Assembly (NCBI RefSeq): GCF_003589595.1
Contig: NW_020653852.1
Location: 5,250,255 to 5,314,254, forward strand
Reading direction: 5' to 3'
Length of the DNA stretch: 64,000 bases
From: Hyposmocoma kahamanoa
Lineage: Eukaryota > Arthropoda > Insecta > Lepidoptera > Cosmopterigidae
Shown here: in pieces, positions 24,524 through 34,625 of the stretch
Layout: the number at the start of each line of letters is the position of its first letter
Position numbering within the stretch: the first letter of the stretch is position 1
Translations under genes and position numbers: made by a program
Notes under the pieces: model-generated
Told to the model about the DNA's origin: nothing
Databases searched by the model: none
What the model saw: the letters and a program-made list of their open reading frames with translations, nothing else

Positions 24524-24669
24524 AGGCTCAACTCAGACGCCGACTACACTGTGATCCGGGCGCACTAATGCGAGCGTAGTCGCGCGACGACGCGCGTTTG
24601 CCAAGCGTTGTAGTTGAAAAACAGGACGCGACACGACGCTTCGACTCTGGGCCAGTGTGAGTTGAGCCT
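24524..24669. mobile_element. Small GC-rich MITE with AGGCTCAACTCA terminal repeats
   Basis: Starts AGGCTCAACTCAGAC and ends GTGTGAGTTGAGCCT, 14 of 15 positions complementary. The interior is very CpG-rich (gcgcgacgacgcgcg). It sits only about 30 bp from the preceding MITE, and no clear target duplication is visible. Confidence 0.75.
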
Positions 24670-24766
24670 CAGAGAAGCGCCTCATATGCAGGATGTCCGA
24701 ATTGGAATCTCAACGAGACACTAGACCCACTGAGTTTTTCGAAATATAACAAGCAAACGGGAATTA

Positions 24767-24858
24767 AAGCTCTGAGCGGCACTGCAGCTGTTATGGACAG
24801 GCCTGTAGCTTATCATCAGACACGCACGCAGGCACGACTTTTTATAAAAAAAAAACTG
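24767..24858 (+). repeat. Family A SINE-like copy, last third
   Basis: From ttaaagctctgagcggcac to tttttataaaaaaaaa. Strong 5' truncation. Confidence 0.7.
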
Positions 24859-25191
24859 TTTGCTGTTTAGTTTAGTTACACAGTACAAATTGAATTATTT
24901 CTCCCAATAGCATACAGTTACTACAGAGGTATTTATTACAAAAACATATAAACAAAGCTATAGTGGGAGACTGGTACCCAAGTTACGTGAATCCCATATT
25001 ATGGATAAGGTCTCCACCAAAGGCAACAAATATTGTTAGTAGTGTAACAAATATTATTCCTATCTGTCTTTATTCCTCTATAAGCGCATTCATAACTTGA
25101 CCAACTGAATTCTATTTGAAAATCATCCTATTTAAGAGCCAGATCAACCAGCCAGTCTTATCGGTGTAGTTTCTTCCACTCCTCACGGCCC

Positions 25192-25237
25192 ATAGCCTGC
25201 GTCTTGCCCTCTATACAGAGGGCAAGACGCAGGCTAT
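25192..25237. repeat. Perfect 21-bp-arm hairpin
   Basis: 25192-25212 and 25217-25237 are perfect inverted repeats (core GCGTCTTGCCCTCT) with a 4-base loop ATAC. At DNA level it could form a cruciform. Perfection suggests a recent inverted duplication. Confidence 0.85.
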
Positions 25238-25374
25238 ACAGCTGCTCTGACGTTCTTTTTTATTTGTTCACTGTGTGTCATTTTTGTCTTCCTTCTTTTT
25301 CCTTCTATCTTCCCGTCATTTATAACTCTCGTAAATTCGTGACTACGTTACAGATATATAGTTGTTATTATTAT

Positions 25375-25605
25375 TAATAATACCGAAATAAAATAATAAA
25401 TAAATAAATATTAAAGTAAGTAGCTAAAGCACTTGTCATATGGAAATCGGAAACAACGACGATACTACAAACACCCAGACCCGAGACAATATAGAAAAGT
25501 TAGTTTTCTACACTGACCCGGCCGGGGATCGAACCCGAAACCTCAGAGATGGCGACACCATGAAAACCGATGTGGAAGCCACTCGACTATCCGGCCGTGA
25601 ATATT
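25375..25605 (-). repeat. tRNA-derived SINE (family D), minus strand
   Basis: On the minus strand a tRNA-like head reads gccggatagtcgagtggctt (A-box side), then gggttcgatccccggcc (B box). The body continues with gggtctgggtgtttgtagta and a tail at an AT/ATT repeat near 25375. The 103-codon ORF at 25440-25751 overlaps this SINE and is not a gene. Confidence 0.75.
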
Positions 25606-26158
25606 TAATAATAATAATAAATAATATTCAAATAATGTTATCTAAAATCTGTATATCGAATAAAGTTCCTAGAAACAATGTGTTTTGGGCCCAAAATCGT
25701 GGAACGAAGTCTCACCACTCTCTTAGAGAACACCTGTCCGTAGCAATGTGACATATGAAGGTTAATGCAGAATAATGGACTACTATTCTTTCTCTGGATT
25801 TCATTAATTATGAGACTATTTGGAAAGCCATGATACAACACATATTCATTGCATCACCGTGTTTTAGAGTGTGGTATACTAAAGCAGTAATATTTGTTAC
25901 AACACAATCGACTGATCTGTATCATTATCACTCGAGTAGAGGGCTTATTGTAAAGGTATAACAATCCAAGTACACAGGGTATCTTCGATCACGGGACAAA
26001 TTTAGAAGTCAATTGTCTTCAGGATAACGCACTACTGTTACAGTGGGGTTCAATTTCCAAACCTTTTGAGAAAGATCGTCGTAATAAAAGTTTTTTGTTG
26101 TTGTGATTTGTCCATAGCTCATTTAAACCATTTATTTCCACACACATTAAATATATAA

Positions 26159-26608
26159 TTATAAGGCTGCCTTTCCACCAGAAATGCGCGAGATAGCGAG
26201 GCGGTGCGAGGATGTGTGCCGGCGCTGTGAAACTGTGTGATGTTTGCCACCAAAGCTGCGCAAGGATGCTTTATGAACTCTTTTGCGGTGTGGTGGGGTG
26301 AGCGGTGGTGATATGTCAGTGTCAGTTAGTGTCATGCTTGAAAGTATAGTTTATTATAGTATAGTAAGTAGCTCTAGTTTCCTACACAGTTTTGCACACA
26401 ATCCCACAATCCTCGCCCGCATCGCATGTACACATCTCTCGCAGACATGTCTCGCTATTTTGTATGTTTAAACACTTAGCTCAGCTAACCCTTTTCCATC
26501 GCAGCTGCGCTAAGCGAGGTTTGGAAAATGGAGTAATCCTATTGGTGGATTTTTTCTGGCACACCGCCTCGCTACTCGCACATCTCTGGTGGAAAGGAGT
26601 TCTTATAA
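26159..26608. mobile_element. Fold-back MITE, TTATAA-flanked, ~450 bp
   Basis: The left end CCTTTCCACCAGAAATGCGC and the inverted right end CCTTTCCACCAGAGATGTGC continue to pair through GAG-TAGCGAGGCGGTG, giving arms of about 45 bp. TTATAA occurs at both outer edges (26159-26164 and 26603-26608), either a target duplication or terminal sequence. Noncoding; ORFs here are spurious. Confidence 0.82.
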
Positions 26609-26683
26609 AAGAAAAACAAAGAAGCGCGAGATAATATTGCTATTCTCTATGAGAGACTCTATTCTTTATGCATATACCGCCTT

Positions 26684-26818
26684 CTTTGGTTTTCGCGATT
26701 GTTACACGACAATAACTTTATTTTTCAAACAAATCAAGTTGAAGGCTTTTTACAAGTGGTTTGTTTAAAAAAAATAAATATAGACTATTTAAACCCGAAA
26801 AAAATATTTTCATATCCA
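26684..26818. repeat. Fold-back family F, degenerate copy
   Basis: ttggttttcgcgattgttac at the left, tttaaacccgaaaaaaatat at the right, as in the copies at 28969-29616 and 33257-33455. Confidence 0.6.
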
Positions 26819-27192
26819 AGACGTATGCCACACGTAGTCCCTGAATATAATTCTAACCTAAAAATAAAATAAAAAATTTGTTTGCAAGTAAGCACACGGT
26901 CAGCAAGATATTAATCCTATAGATGGGAATAGACCTTAACATTTAAATTACAGAGCATAAGTACACTTTTACGCTTTCATATGACTTGTGAAGTTTGCGT
27001 GTAGAAAGTTTCTAGCTTATAATTCAGATCAAAAGAACGCCGTTGTTTATTCGAGCGAAAAATCTGACTTAATTACATTAAACATTGTTATTAATTATGA
27101 TAAATTTATTAATGCTTTGCGGATTTCTGTTTGCGAATTGTAAAGAGGCTTCGTGGTCTTTTTTTACTTTTTACAAGTTTTTAGGAGCAAAA

Positions 27193-27490
27193 CTAGCTCG
27201 GCCGTGGTAACCTAGCGGTTGCACCTACCGCCTCTCAAACAGGGGCCGTGGTTTCGAATCCGGGCCAGACCATCCAGAGGTGCGTACCTCTGAGTTTTTC
27301 GACTTGTATGTGCGAAATTTAATTATAAATTTACAACGAGCTTTTCGGTGAAGGAAAATGTCTTGATGAAACCTGCACGTCGAAGAAGGTACGCGACACT
27401 TGGAGAACGTGTGAAGTTTCCAACCTGCATTGGGCTAGCATGGTGGACTATGGCCTAAATCCTCGCCTAAATGGGTCGATGTAATTACAA
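27193..27490 (+). repeat. tRNA-derived SINE, near full length
   Basis: The head ctcggccgtggtaacctagc carries an A-box-like stretch, and ggtttcgaatcc at 27250-27261 is a good B box. The body has gatgaaacctgcacgtcgaa, ggagaacgtgtgaagtttcc and attgggctagcatggtgg. This is the intact reference for the truncated copies at 6218-6400 and 45795-45985. Confidence 0.8.
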
Positions 27491-27628
27491 TTAAATTAAC
27501 AGTGCACTCATAAAGTCAATAAAATCACCGTCTGTTAGATATCAAATCGTCAAAACTAATTAAATGTGCTCAAACACTGTAGTTCTACTGTAGATAAACA
27601 CTGTAGTTAAGAGTTTCCTCCTCAAGTG

Positions 27629-27903
27629 GTTCAGTAGCGTAAAGCTCATTGTGAAAGAAGTCTAGGGAAGTACTGCCACCTTACCTATGTCTGCCGCCGA
27701 ACAGTAATGTCAGCATCACTGTGTTCCGGTTTTGAAGGGAAAGGGTGCTGGTGAAATTACAGGCACATGAGACTTGTCAAGTTTATGTCTCAGGGTGTGC
27801 AGTGCCCCTCAGATTTTTGTGATAAAAAGCTCTGAGTGGCACTGCAACTGTTACCATCAGGCGCGAGACTTGTTCGTCCCGTTACTTGATGTTGTAAAAA
27901 AAA
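27629..27903 (+). repeat. Family A SINE-like copy, full length
   Basis: From gtggttcagtagcgtaaagc to ttgatgttgtaaaaaaaa. Part of the second hairpin region is lost around ggcactgcaactgttaccat. Confidence 0.8.
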
Positions 27904-28280
27904 CTGACTGGTTGATTCCGCATTATAGTGAAAGTGTTGAATCACTTTGGAACAATCACACACAATCACTTTGGAAATAATACATAGTAAAGTTAAGGAT
28001 ATACATACGGTGTGAAAACACGATTCCTAAAAATTTTCACGATAGAAAAAACACACAAACTTAGGTCGAAATTTTACAAGAAAATCTGTATTCAATAGGT
28101 ACTTTGCATACACCTATCATTTGTTTTTATATCAACTGAACTAAATAGAACACCTATATAATACGATACACATTTTTCAAATTACTTTAATTTCGTTTGT
28201 AAAAAAAATAAATTCTGAAATAAAGCCAGTGACCCTGCCGCTCGACCCAAGCAAAATGAACCGTATTAGTACGGAAAATA
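27904..28280 (+). repeat. Family B repeat copy
   Basis: ggttgattccgcattatagt, gtcgaaattttacaag, attcaataggtactttgc, atatcaactgaactaaatag and tgaaataaagccagtg. Uninterrupted version of 21026-21498, again directly following a family A tail. Confidence 0.7.
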
Positions 28281-28968
28281 GAGAATTTTTAGAATATACC
28301 AAATTTCAGTTCCAAACGCAATTCACTCCAGGGCAGTAGAAAGAACACACAAACCAGAATCAATTCAGAAGATTTCATTTTCATTTCTCCTCATATAGCG
28401 CTCACAGTGCAAACCGTTGCGCCATCGAAGTTGTCGAAAAAAAGTTAAACGTGCATAGAATAAAAAAAGCAATGTTACTAAGATTCAAAACTAACTTTTA
28501 AATCGTCTAAAAATTCCTAAATCATCAAAGCGTGCAAAACGTTATTTCTACAATTGCAGAACCGTCGAAGAGATTAAGCAATTCAGTGCAAACATATCTT
28601 TTCATTTGAAAAAAAGCAAAACCTTTTTTTATAGGAAATATTCAAGCAACACTCGACGTTACAGCCAATGCTGGCTGTAAAGATAACTTTGTTGTAAGAT
28701 ACTCACATTTTCAGTTGGCACAATCCAGGACTGACGTTTTGTTATGAAATATTCACATAACATGGGATGATAGAGGCTCAGTTGGCTGTATAAATAAGTT
28801 TGTCGTAGTTGCAGTTGTATTGACGGTTATGGATAAATATTAGAGCTGTCATTAACTCGGCACGTTCCAATAGTTGCCGCTGACTTAAGTGTGGATTGCA
28901 AGTTACGAGAAATACCCGCTTATTAACTGAGGAGTGAAGTAACGAACACGAACAAGCAATGATGACGA

Positions 28969-29616
28969 GTTCTTAGGTTTTCGTGATTGTTAAACGTGGT
29001 TTCTAAATCGCGTAGGTATATATGTTTTTTCAAACAAACCAGTATTTCGGGCCCTTTGCAGATCCCATGGTCACGGATGACTGACATTTTTCACTATTGT
29101 TACAATAGTTATAAGCTTATTTTATAAATTTTTCAAATAAACATTCCAATTTACGCTACACGTGTTTTCGATTATTCTCGGACTAGTATTCGCTACCTAA
29201 CTTCCGTGGCAATTTTTATTATTTAAGTATTCGATTTTTTTTCAGTGCAATATTATTTAATATTCAAGTATTGTATCGTGAAATAATATTTAATCATTAC
29301 ACGATAATGTTTACACGATATATATATTACACGAGAATGCCTAATGGCATTAAGTCCGCCATTTGTACTGTTTTGTGTGCAATTAAGTTTAAATAAATAA
29401 AAAATATACTTGAATATTTAAATAATAAAAATTGCCACGGAAATTAGGTAGTGAACGCTAGTCCAAGAGTGACCGCTTTACAAAATTAGTTTATTTAGTC
29501 AATGTAATTGTGAGTTTTATTAAATTAAAATGTCAGGCAACCGTGCCACGAAACGTTGGTTTGTTTGAAAAAACAAATATACGCGATTTAAACCCGAAAA
29601 AATAGTTACATTTCCT
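28969..29616. mobile_element. Fold-back family F copy carrying a nested inverted-repeat element
   Basis: Left gttcttaggttttcgtgatt, right inverted arm tacgcgatttaaacccgaaa. The standard copy (33257-33455) is about 200 bp; the excess here is explained by the element at 29179-29464. Confidence 0.65.
29179..29464. mobile_element. Nested MITE with ~50-bp inverted repeats
   Basis: Left CGGACTAGTATTCGCTACCT and the inverted right end GGACTAGCGTTCACTACCT keep pairing through TTCCGTGGCAATTTTTATTA. It sits within a family F copy. Its centre includes taatggcattaagtccgcca, a motif known from 3' ends of lepidopteran LINEs, so it may have captured or received a retrotransposon tail. Confidence 0.75.
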
Positions 29617-29997
29617 AAATTTAAAATTATTAGTAAGTTATTTATTTGGTAATTAGAATCATTTAAAACATATTAATTAGTACTGCCGTTTTATATCTGC
29701 TTGGGATTTTTCATCAGATGAAATACTGAATCCCAAATGGAACTGCAAAATGACGAGGCGGGCAGAACTGTACTCTAACCTAAGTAAATAAATAAAAATG
29801 CATATGGCATAGCATATTGCATGTGCATATACCAATAGCACATACATGCCAAAATGCAATGCATATGCGTATGCCTATAACTTGAATGGACGTAACTGAA
29901 GATTTTGAGTTACGTCCTTGACCGAAAATGTTTCTTATTTAATTCAATTAAAATTTTATGTCCCATTTCATTTAGTTATACATGGTAGCATTCCCTA

Positions 29998-30135
29998 TTT
30001 TTTTTATAATACGAAATGACATGCCTGTTCATAGCAGTTGCAGTGCTATTTAGAGCTTCAAATAGCAAAGATCTGTAAAGCACTACCACTGCGTCCGTCA
30101 CCCCGAGACATAAGTTGACAGGTCCCATGTGCCAA
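29998..30135 (-). repeat. Family A SINE-like copy, 3' half
   Basis: tttttttataatacgaaatg through gacaggtcccatgtgcc on the plus strand; the 35 bp around the usual gacgggacgaacaagtcg are deleted. Confidence 0.7.
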
Positions 30136-30709
30136 AATAAATAAAAATACGTAGTTTTTAAATATTTTTATCACACGTATGTACACTACGTATTTTTGTT
30201 TAATAAACCAGGTGCTATATAAATGGTTTTTTCTTCATCTTGTATAGTTGTCAAAATTGAAATAGTACCGGTTGCCAGTTCACAGTCGATATGGAATTAC
30301 GTTATATTGCACGATATGATACAATCCTTTTGTAAGCACAACCTTGTTTATTTGAAGAAACACACATTAAACTTCATAAAATAAATCGACAAACCATATC
30401 ATACAAAGATCGCTAAAGCATCCAACTTAAATCTCACGTAGAGCTGACGGCATCGCACGCATGCGCGGGCTAATAGACCTGCACAGAGCACTAACGGTGC
30501 AATCTGCGCACTACAATGCACTTCTTTTAAAGTAAGCTTACTTTTATTCTCTGACTTAGCAGTACTGGCTAATTTAAATAAATTAAGCTGATTTAAATAA
30601 ATTTACAAATTCGAAAAATGCGGACGAAATTTAACTTATCGCCATTATAAAAAACTTTAAATTGAGAAAGACCGAGTCACCGAATACCACTCTGTTACTT
30701 GTCAAGCTA

Positions 30710-30830
30710 CGACAAAGAGAAAGAGAGAGAGAGAGATAGTAAAGGAGAAAAAGAAATAAACGTAATGATAGACGGGGTGTGAGACAGATAGATAGTGATA
30801 GAGGTAGAGAGAGAAAGAAATGTGGTAATA
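30710..30830 (+). repeat. GA-rich low-complexity tract
   Basis: Runs of gagaaagagagagagagaga and related gata/gaga units. Confidence 0.75.
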
Positions 30831-31317
30831 TTTATTTCCAATTTTGGTAAAGCTTGAAATTCTCATAGCATAGCGCTGACATTAATTTCATAGAGAGGAA
30901 AAAATTATAAAAATTGATGAGTACATTAAACATAGCCCATTATTTCGTTTAAAACACAAAATTGTTTAAAACTTTATTACTAATTTTATCAACAAAACGC
31001 CTCTTGTACTGATTTTTGTCTTTTACTTGTAACGTCCATAACCCTTTGATTCCTTCCGTGGAATGACTAAGGATTCAAAGAAGAATTTACTGCGATGTAT
31101 TGCTGTTATTAAATTGTCATGAATTTCCGATGAATTATGTCGTTAAAATTGAAGAAAATTAGAGTAATTTATACGATAATAGAGGCCTACTATAGCCTTA
31201 AAAGAAAAAACAAATCTATATGGTCAAGTCGTTAAAAAATTCAACAGTAAACAATTTGTAATATGGCAGTAGCATTTTGGTATGCTTAACAAATTTTCTG
31301 ATCCCTTTATGCAAGTC

Positions 31318-31527
31318 AAGGAGGGTGTAATCGAATCAATAAAAGTGCGTGTTAATTACAAGTACTTAGTCACCATGGGTAAATTCCCCATAGGTATTTT
31401 GGAGAATGGAAGTGAAAAGCTATATGACATAAGATAACCCTATAGAAAATTCAACAAGGGTGTAAATGAATCAATAAAAGTGTGTGTTAGTTACGAGAAC
31501 TTCGTCACCATGACCAATTCCCCTTAA
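31318..31527 (+). repeat. Two-copy tandem duplication, period ~135 bp
   Basis: aatcaataaaagtgcgtgtt, tagtcaccatg and aattcccc at 31318-31392 recur as aatcaataaaagtgtgtgtt, cgtcaccatg and aattcccc at 31453-31527. Moderately diverged, noncoding. Confidence 0.65.
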
Positions 31528-31555
31528 ACCTTGTGTACTAAAGAATAGACCTCCT

Positions 31556-31825
31556 TTTAGTAGCAGTAGAGTGCCTTGTGAAAGAGTTCGTCCAGGGAAG
31601 TACGCCAAGCAGTAATGTGATCATTACTGCGTTCCGGTTTCGAAGGGTAAGGGTGCTGGTGAAATTACAGGCACATGAGACTTGTCAACTTTATGTCTCA
31701 GGGTGTCCAGTGCTTCTCAAATCTTTGTGATAAAAAGCTCAGGGTGGCACCGCAACTGTTGGGGGCAGGCGTGGCGCTTACCACCAGACACACTACATGT
31801 TTTTCTGTATTATAAAAAAAAGAAA
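31556..31825 (+). repeat. Family A SINE-like copy, full length with deletion
   Basis: From tttagtagcagtagagtgcc to tgtattataaaaaaaa; the block after gggaagtac up to gccaagcag is shortened. Confidence 0.8.
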
Positions 31826-31994
31826 AGAAAACAGAGGCAAAAAACTATTTAATAAGTATAACTGTAAGTATATTTATGAAATTGATAGCAGTCAGTTTGA
31901 TGTTAAATGTAAGACCCGTTGTTGCATCAAGTAATGGAAAAGACGTAGACATGATAGAGAAGAACAAACGCAATAGAAGCAGTTTGATTTTTGT
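31826..31994 (+). repeat. Linker of a duplicated block (copy 1)
   Basis: From gaaaagaaaacagaggc to aatagaagcagtttgatttt, near-identical to 36014-36195. A 64-codon frame starting MKLIAVSLMLNV is conserved in both but runs straight into family A, so it is not taken as a gene. Confidence 0.8.
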
Positions 31995-32190
31995 AGCAGT
32001 GGAACTCCATTTGCAAGAGTTCGTCCAGTGCAGTAACCTTACTTGTTTCCGCCGCCAAGTAATAATGTGAGGTGAAATTACAGGCACATGGGCTATGTCA
32101 GCTTATGTCTCAGGGTGACAGGGGCTGTTATGAACAGGCGTGTCACTTACCACCAGGCGCAAGACGTGTTTGTCCCGTCGCTTGTAAATT
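31995..32190 (+). repeat. Family A SINE-like copy, variant shared with 36196-36450
   Basis: Shares the derived deletion gtccagtgcagtaaccttac with the copy at 36196, showing common descent of the two blocks. Here the second hairpin region is additionally deleted. Confidence 0.75.
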
Positions 32191-32270
32191 AAATTCATTT
32201 ATGGGGCAAATGTATACGCTTCTATAGATTCCGGTTGACATTCAAAATTTGACATTTACGACGTTTAAAT

Positions 32271-32396
32271 CTATACTGTACAGTCAAGTACACGTCAAGC
32301 TTGACACTTTGAACTTTCTACCGTTCTTATCGTAAGGGGCATACAGTTGGATTTAAATATTAAGTGTCAAGCTTGACGTGCTCTTGACTCTGTACC
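32271..32396. repeat. Inverted-repeat element just upstream of the Hil start exon
   Basis: CACGTCAAGCTTGACACTT and its inverse AAGTGTCAAGCTTGACGTG are perfect; the arms extend with one or two mismatches to CTGTACAGTCAAG. It ends about 210 bp before the splice acceptor of the 5'-UTR segment. Each arm also contains the small palindrome TCAAGCTTGA. Confidence 0.78.
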
Positions 32397-32609
32397 ATAC
32401 AGAATAAAAAAGGTTTTTAATAAAAAAGACCTTTTCTCTGTTCTGTTCAAAGTTAGATAGTGGCAACAGCCGCACGGACTTTTCTGATCATTCACTATTA
32501 CTTCGTATACAAAGAACGAAAGAATCTTGTTAAAAAAACTTGGAAATGGAGTTCTTCTAAAATTATTGTATTTCACACGTGCATATACTAATAAAGTAAT
32601 ATCTTTCAG

Positions 32610-32727
32610 GTGAAGTGAAGTAAAGTGATGACAAAGTGACTAGTCTACAAACCAAAAGTGACTTAGTGAATTTTAGTGTAAATTATGACTTGATCTGTTC
32701 TAATATTGTGGTAAAGCACAGTTCGCG
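32610..32727 (+). other. Hil: Hil 5' UTR segment of the first coding exon, with two micro-uORFs
   Basis: Preceded by a branch-like tactaat and atctttcag (acceptor AG at 32608-32609). Two short uORFs occur: ATG ACA AAG TGA at 32628-32639 and ATG ACT TGA at 32685-32693. An in-frame TAA at 32701-32703 upstream of the main ATG shows that the coding start is not missed upstream. The UTR beginning at an acceptor implies at least one noncoding exon further left. Confidence 0.6.
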
Positions 32728-32877
32728 ATGTATCGGCCGAACTTTTACGAAAGCACCTGCTTCCGTTGCAATGAGATTGTGTACCAAGTGGACAGGGTTG
32801 GACCGTTGAAAGACTTTACTTTCTTCCATAGTGGGTGCTTCAAATGTGCTGTTTGCGGCACCAAGCTTACTTTAAAG
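32728..32877 (+). CDS. Hil: Hillarin ortholog, coding exon 1 (LIM domain, first part)
   Basis: ATG at 32728 begins MYRPNFYESTCFRCNEIVYQ, the near-invariant N-terminus of insect hillarin. Fifty residues end at LTLK before the donor GTACGT (32878), phase 0. LIM zinc ligands present are C11, C14, H34, C37, C40 and C43, so the first zinc site is complete and half of the second is encoded; exon 2 supplies C66 and H69. Hillarin is a LIM plus transglutaminase-like protein related to nematode LTD-1 and vertebrate KY. It interacts with the septin cytoskeleton in flies and is thought to be structural rather than an active enzyme. The next exon is 10.3 kb away across a repeat-filled intron. The identification rests on sequence recall of the family. 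Confidence 0.92.
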
Positions 32878-33002
32878 GTACGTATTATTTTTCTTTCCTT
32901 ATTGTAATCGTTAACTTTTTGTACGTTCCACTGCTGAACACGGGGTTCTTTTAAGGAGATGTCTTAGACCATAGTCCGCCACCATGACCGTCTCAAATAA
33001 AT

Positions 33003-33125
33003 AAATATTATAGACAACTTCACATACGGTGCTGGTCCCAAAATAAGTAGCTAAATCACTTGTGTTATGGAAATCTGAAACATCGACGGTACGACAAATA
33101 CCCAGACCCGAGAAAACGAACGTTG
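33003..33125 (-). repeat. Family D SINE fragment, minus strand
   Basis: aagtagctaaatcacttgtg, tatggaaatctgaaac, cgacggtacgacaaa and cccagacccgaga match 25412-25500. The tRNA-like head is missing. Confidence 0.6.
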
Positions 33126-33256
33126 TATCTATATTCGAGTTTTATCACGATTATTTCTACCGCCGTGATAGCGAGATGTGTAGCTGCTAAACATTTATAA
33201 TCGTACCAATGTCAACATTATTTCAATAGACTCATAATAAAAATAATTCATAACGA

Positions 33257-33455
33257 GTTCTTAGGTTTTCGCGATTGTTACACATAGGAAATGAAACTAT
33301 TTTTCCGGATTTAAATCTCGTATATTTGTTTTTTCCAACAAACCGACGTTCACCACCACCTCAGTCAACTATGACCACGGGACCTGTAAAGGGTCCGAAA
33401 CGTCCCTTACGCGATTTAAATCCGAAAAAATAGTTTCATTTCCAATACTTCATAA
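33257..33455. mobile_element. Fold-back family F, best copy
   Basis: Left gttcttaggttttcgcgatt, then GGAAATGAAACTATTTTTCC; the right end is its inverse, with GATTTAAATCCGAAAAAATA and GTTTCATTTCC. The centre has gaccacgggacctg and gggtccgaaacgtcc. Partial copies lie at 3545, 4299, 26684, 28969, 36447 and 38594, making it a recurrent element in this window. Confidence 0.75.
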
Positions 33456-33517
33456 TTCGTTTATTTGTGAAAACACATGTTATACAGAAGCTGACAAATT
33501 ACAAATGAAGTATAGTT

Positions 33518-33533
33518 TCACTGTGCCCGGCCT
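33518..33533 (+). repeat. 16-bp target site duplication, left
   Basis: TCACTGTGCCCGGCCT, identical to 34338-34353, on either side of the R1-type insertion. Confidence 0.9.
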
Positions 33534-34337
33534 TTTTTTTTTGACGGGGGGGAATCTTTATGGATACCCCTGAGCCCAGGGAGACTCAGGGGTTATGTGG
33601 GGACTCTCCCTCCAGGCTGGAGGGCCTACCCCACTAAAACCCCCCCGGGTTTCCCTCTCGCCGGTTGAGTCGGCGCCGTGGGATCAGTGAACATTCACCA
33701 CGACGCCGCCCGGCCGCCCTAGCTTACGCCAGGGCTCCCGCGCCAACGGAGGGGCGAGTCGGTTGTCCTCCGACCCGCCCCCCAGACGAGTGAGGCCGTG
33801 CAATGCAGGCTCCGGAGTCCCTGTCCAGAGCCCGCTGGTCTCACTAGGGGATCAGGCGAGCAGCGAACTGCCTTCGCCTTCTCCCCGTACGTCTGCGCCG
33901 GAGCGGGTACGCGTACGCTGCATCCTCGCGCACCCGCTCCGCGGCCTCCTTTTGCGATATAACCTCTGCGCAAAAGGAGGCCACCGCCGCCCAGGACTCC
34001 TCGCTATCGAGCATGGCGGCAACCACGCTCGGCAGCGAGAGGTCCTGCCCTGCAGTCCCCGTCAGAGTGCGGCGCTGCTCATCCCACCGGCTACACACCT
34101 CTAGGGTGTGCTGCGCGGTGTCATCCGCAGCGCCGCACTCGTGGCACGACGGGGACGGTTCCCTCCTCGCCACCTTGTGCAGGTAGTGACCGAAGCAGCC
34201 GTGCCCGGTCAGCACCTGCACAAGGTGGTACGACAGTGGCCCGTGGGACCGGTTTACCCACTCTACGAGGACTAGGGCGGATCGCCTCTATGGTACGAGC
34301 GCCATAGGGGGGATCCGCCAAGCCCTCTTTCCACCGG
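33534..34337 (-). mobile_element. 5'-truncated R1-clade non-LTR retrotransposon in the first coding intron of Hil
   Basis: The GC-rich ~800-bp block contrasts sharply with its AT-rich surroundings. On the minus strand 34221-33844 encodes the end of the reverse transcriptase protein. It has VLTGHGCFGHYLHKVARREP, then C-x2-C-x8-H-x4-C (CHECGAADDTAQHTLEVC), the C-terminal zinc knuckle of R1/TRAS/SART-like elements. Upstream, VNRSHGPLSYHLVQ is readable in a shifted frame, so there is at least one frameshift. The element ends in poly(A), seen as the T-run at 33534-33542. A perfect 16-bp target duplication confirms target-primed insertion. It is antisense to Hil. Confidence 0.92.
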
Positions 34338-34353
34338 TCACTGTGCCCGGCCT
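34338..34353 (+). repeat. 16-bp target site duplication, right
   Basis: Second copy of TCACTGTGCCCGGCCT. Confidence 0.9.
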
Positions 34354-34463
34354 AACATTAGGCATATAAATATTGCAGGTATATTATACATTCACTCATA
34401 CACGCTTCGATAGACTAAACCAGGTGTAATGTGTTTTTTTTTAGTTACGTTTCCGGGCAGTAA

Positions 34464-34625
34464 AAAAAATGGCGGGTTTTTGTAGATACAGTATCTTCAC
34501 AAATACATTTTTAGTTTAAGTAATATTATCATTGACTTATATTACGTTTCGATTTTCGTAGTTATTTGTTACTTATTTAAGCTGATGCTGACGGATTCTA
34601 CAGCCAATGCTCAACAAATAAGTAA
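34464..34625 (+). repeat. Dispersed repeat family E copy
   Basis: aaaatggcgggtttttgtag, cgtagttatttgttactta, ttaagctgatg and ccaatgctcaacaaataa recur in order at 41553-41705. Class unknown. Confidence 0.65.

Noticed and set aside
25500..25600. Possible minus-strand tRNA gene
   Set aside because: tRNA-like head only; cloverleaf incomplete and fused to the family D SINE body.
25440..25751. 103-codon plus-strand ORF
   Set aside because: Runs antisense through a tRNA-derived SINE with a clear B box.
27193..27270. Possible tRNA gene (A box and GGTTTCGAATCC B box)
   Set aside because: No acceptor stem pairing, and the sequence continues into a SINE body shared with other copies.
33763..34104. 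113-codon plus-strand ORF in GC-rich DNA
   Set aside because: Antisense shadow of the R1-type reverse transcriptase C-terminus.
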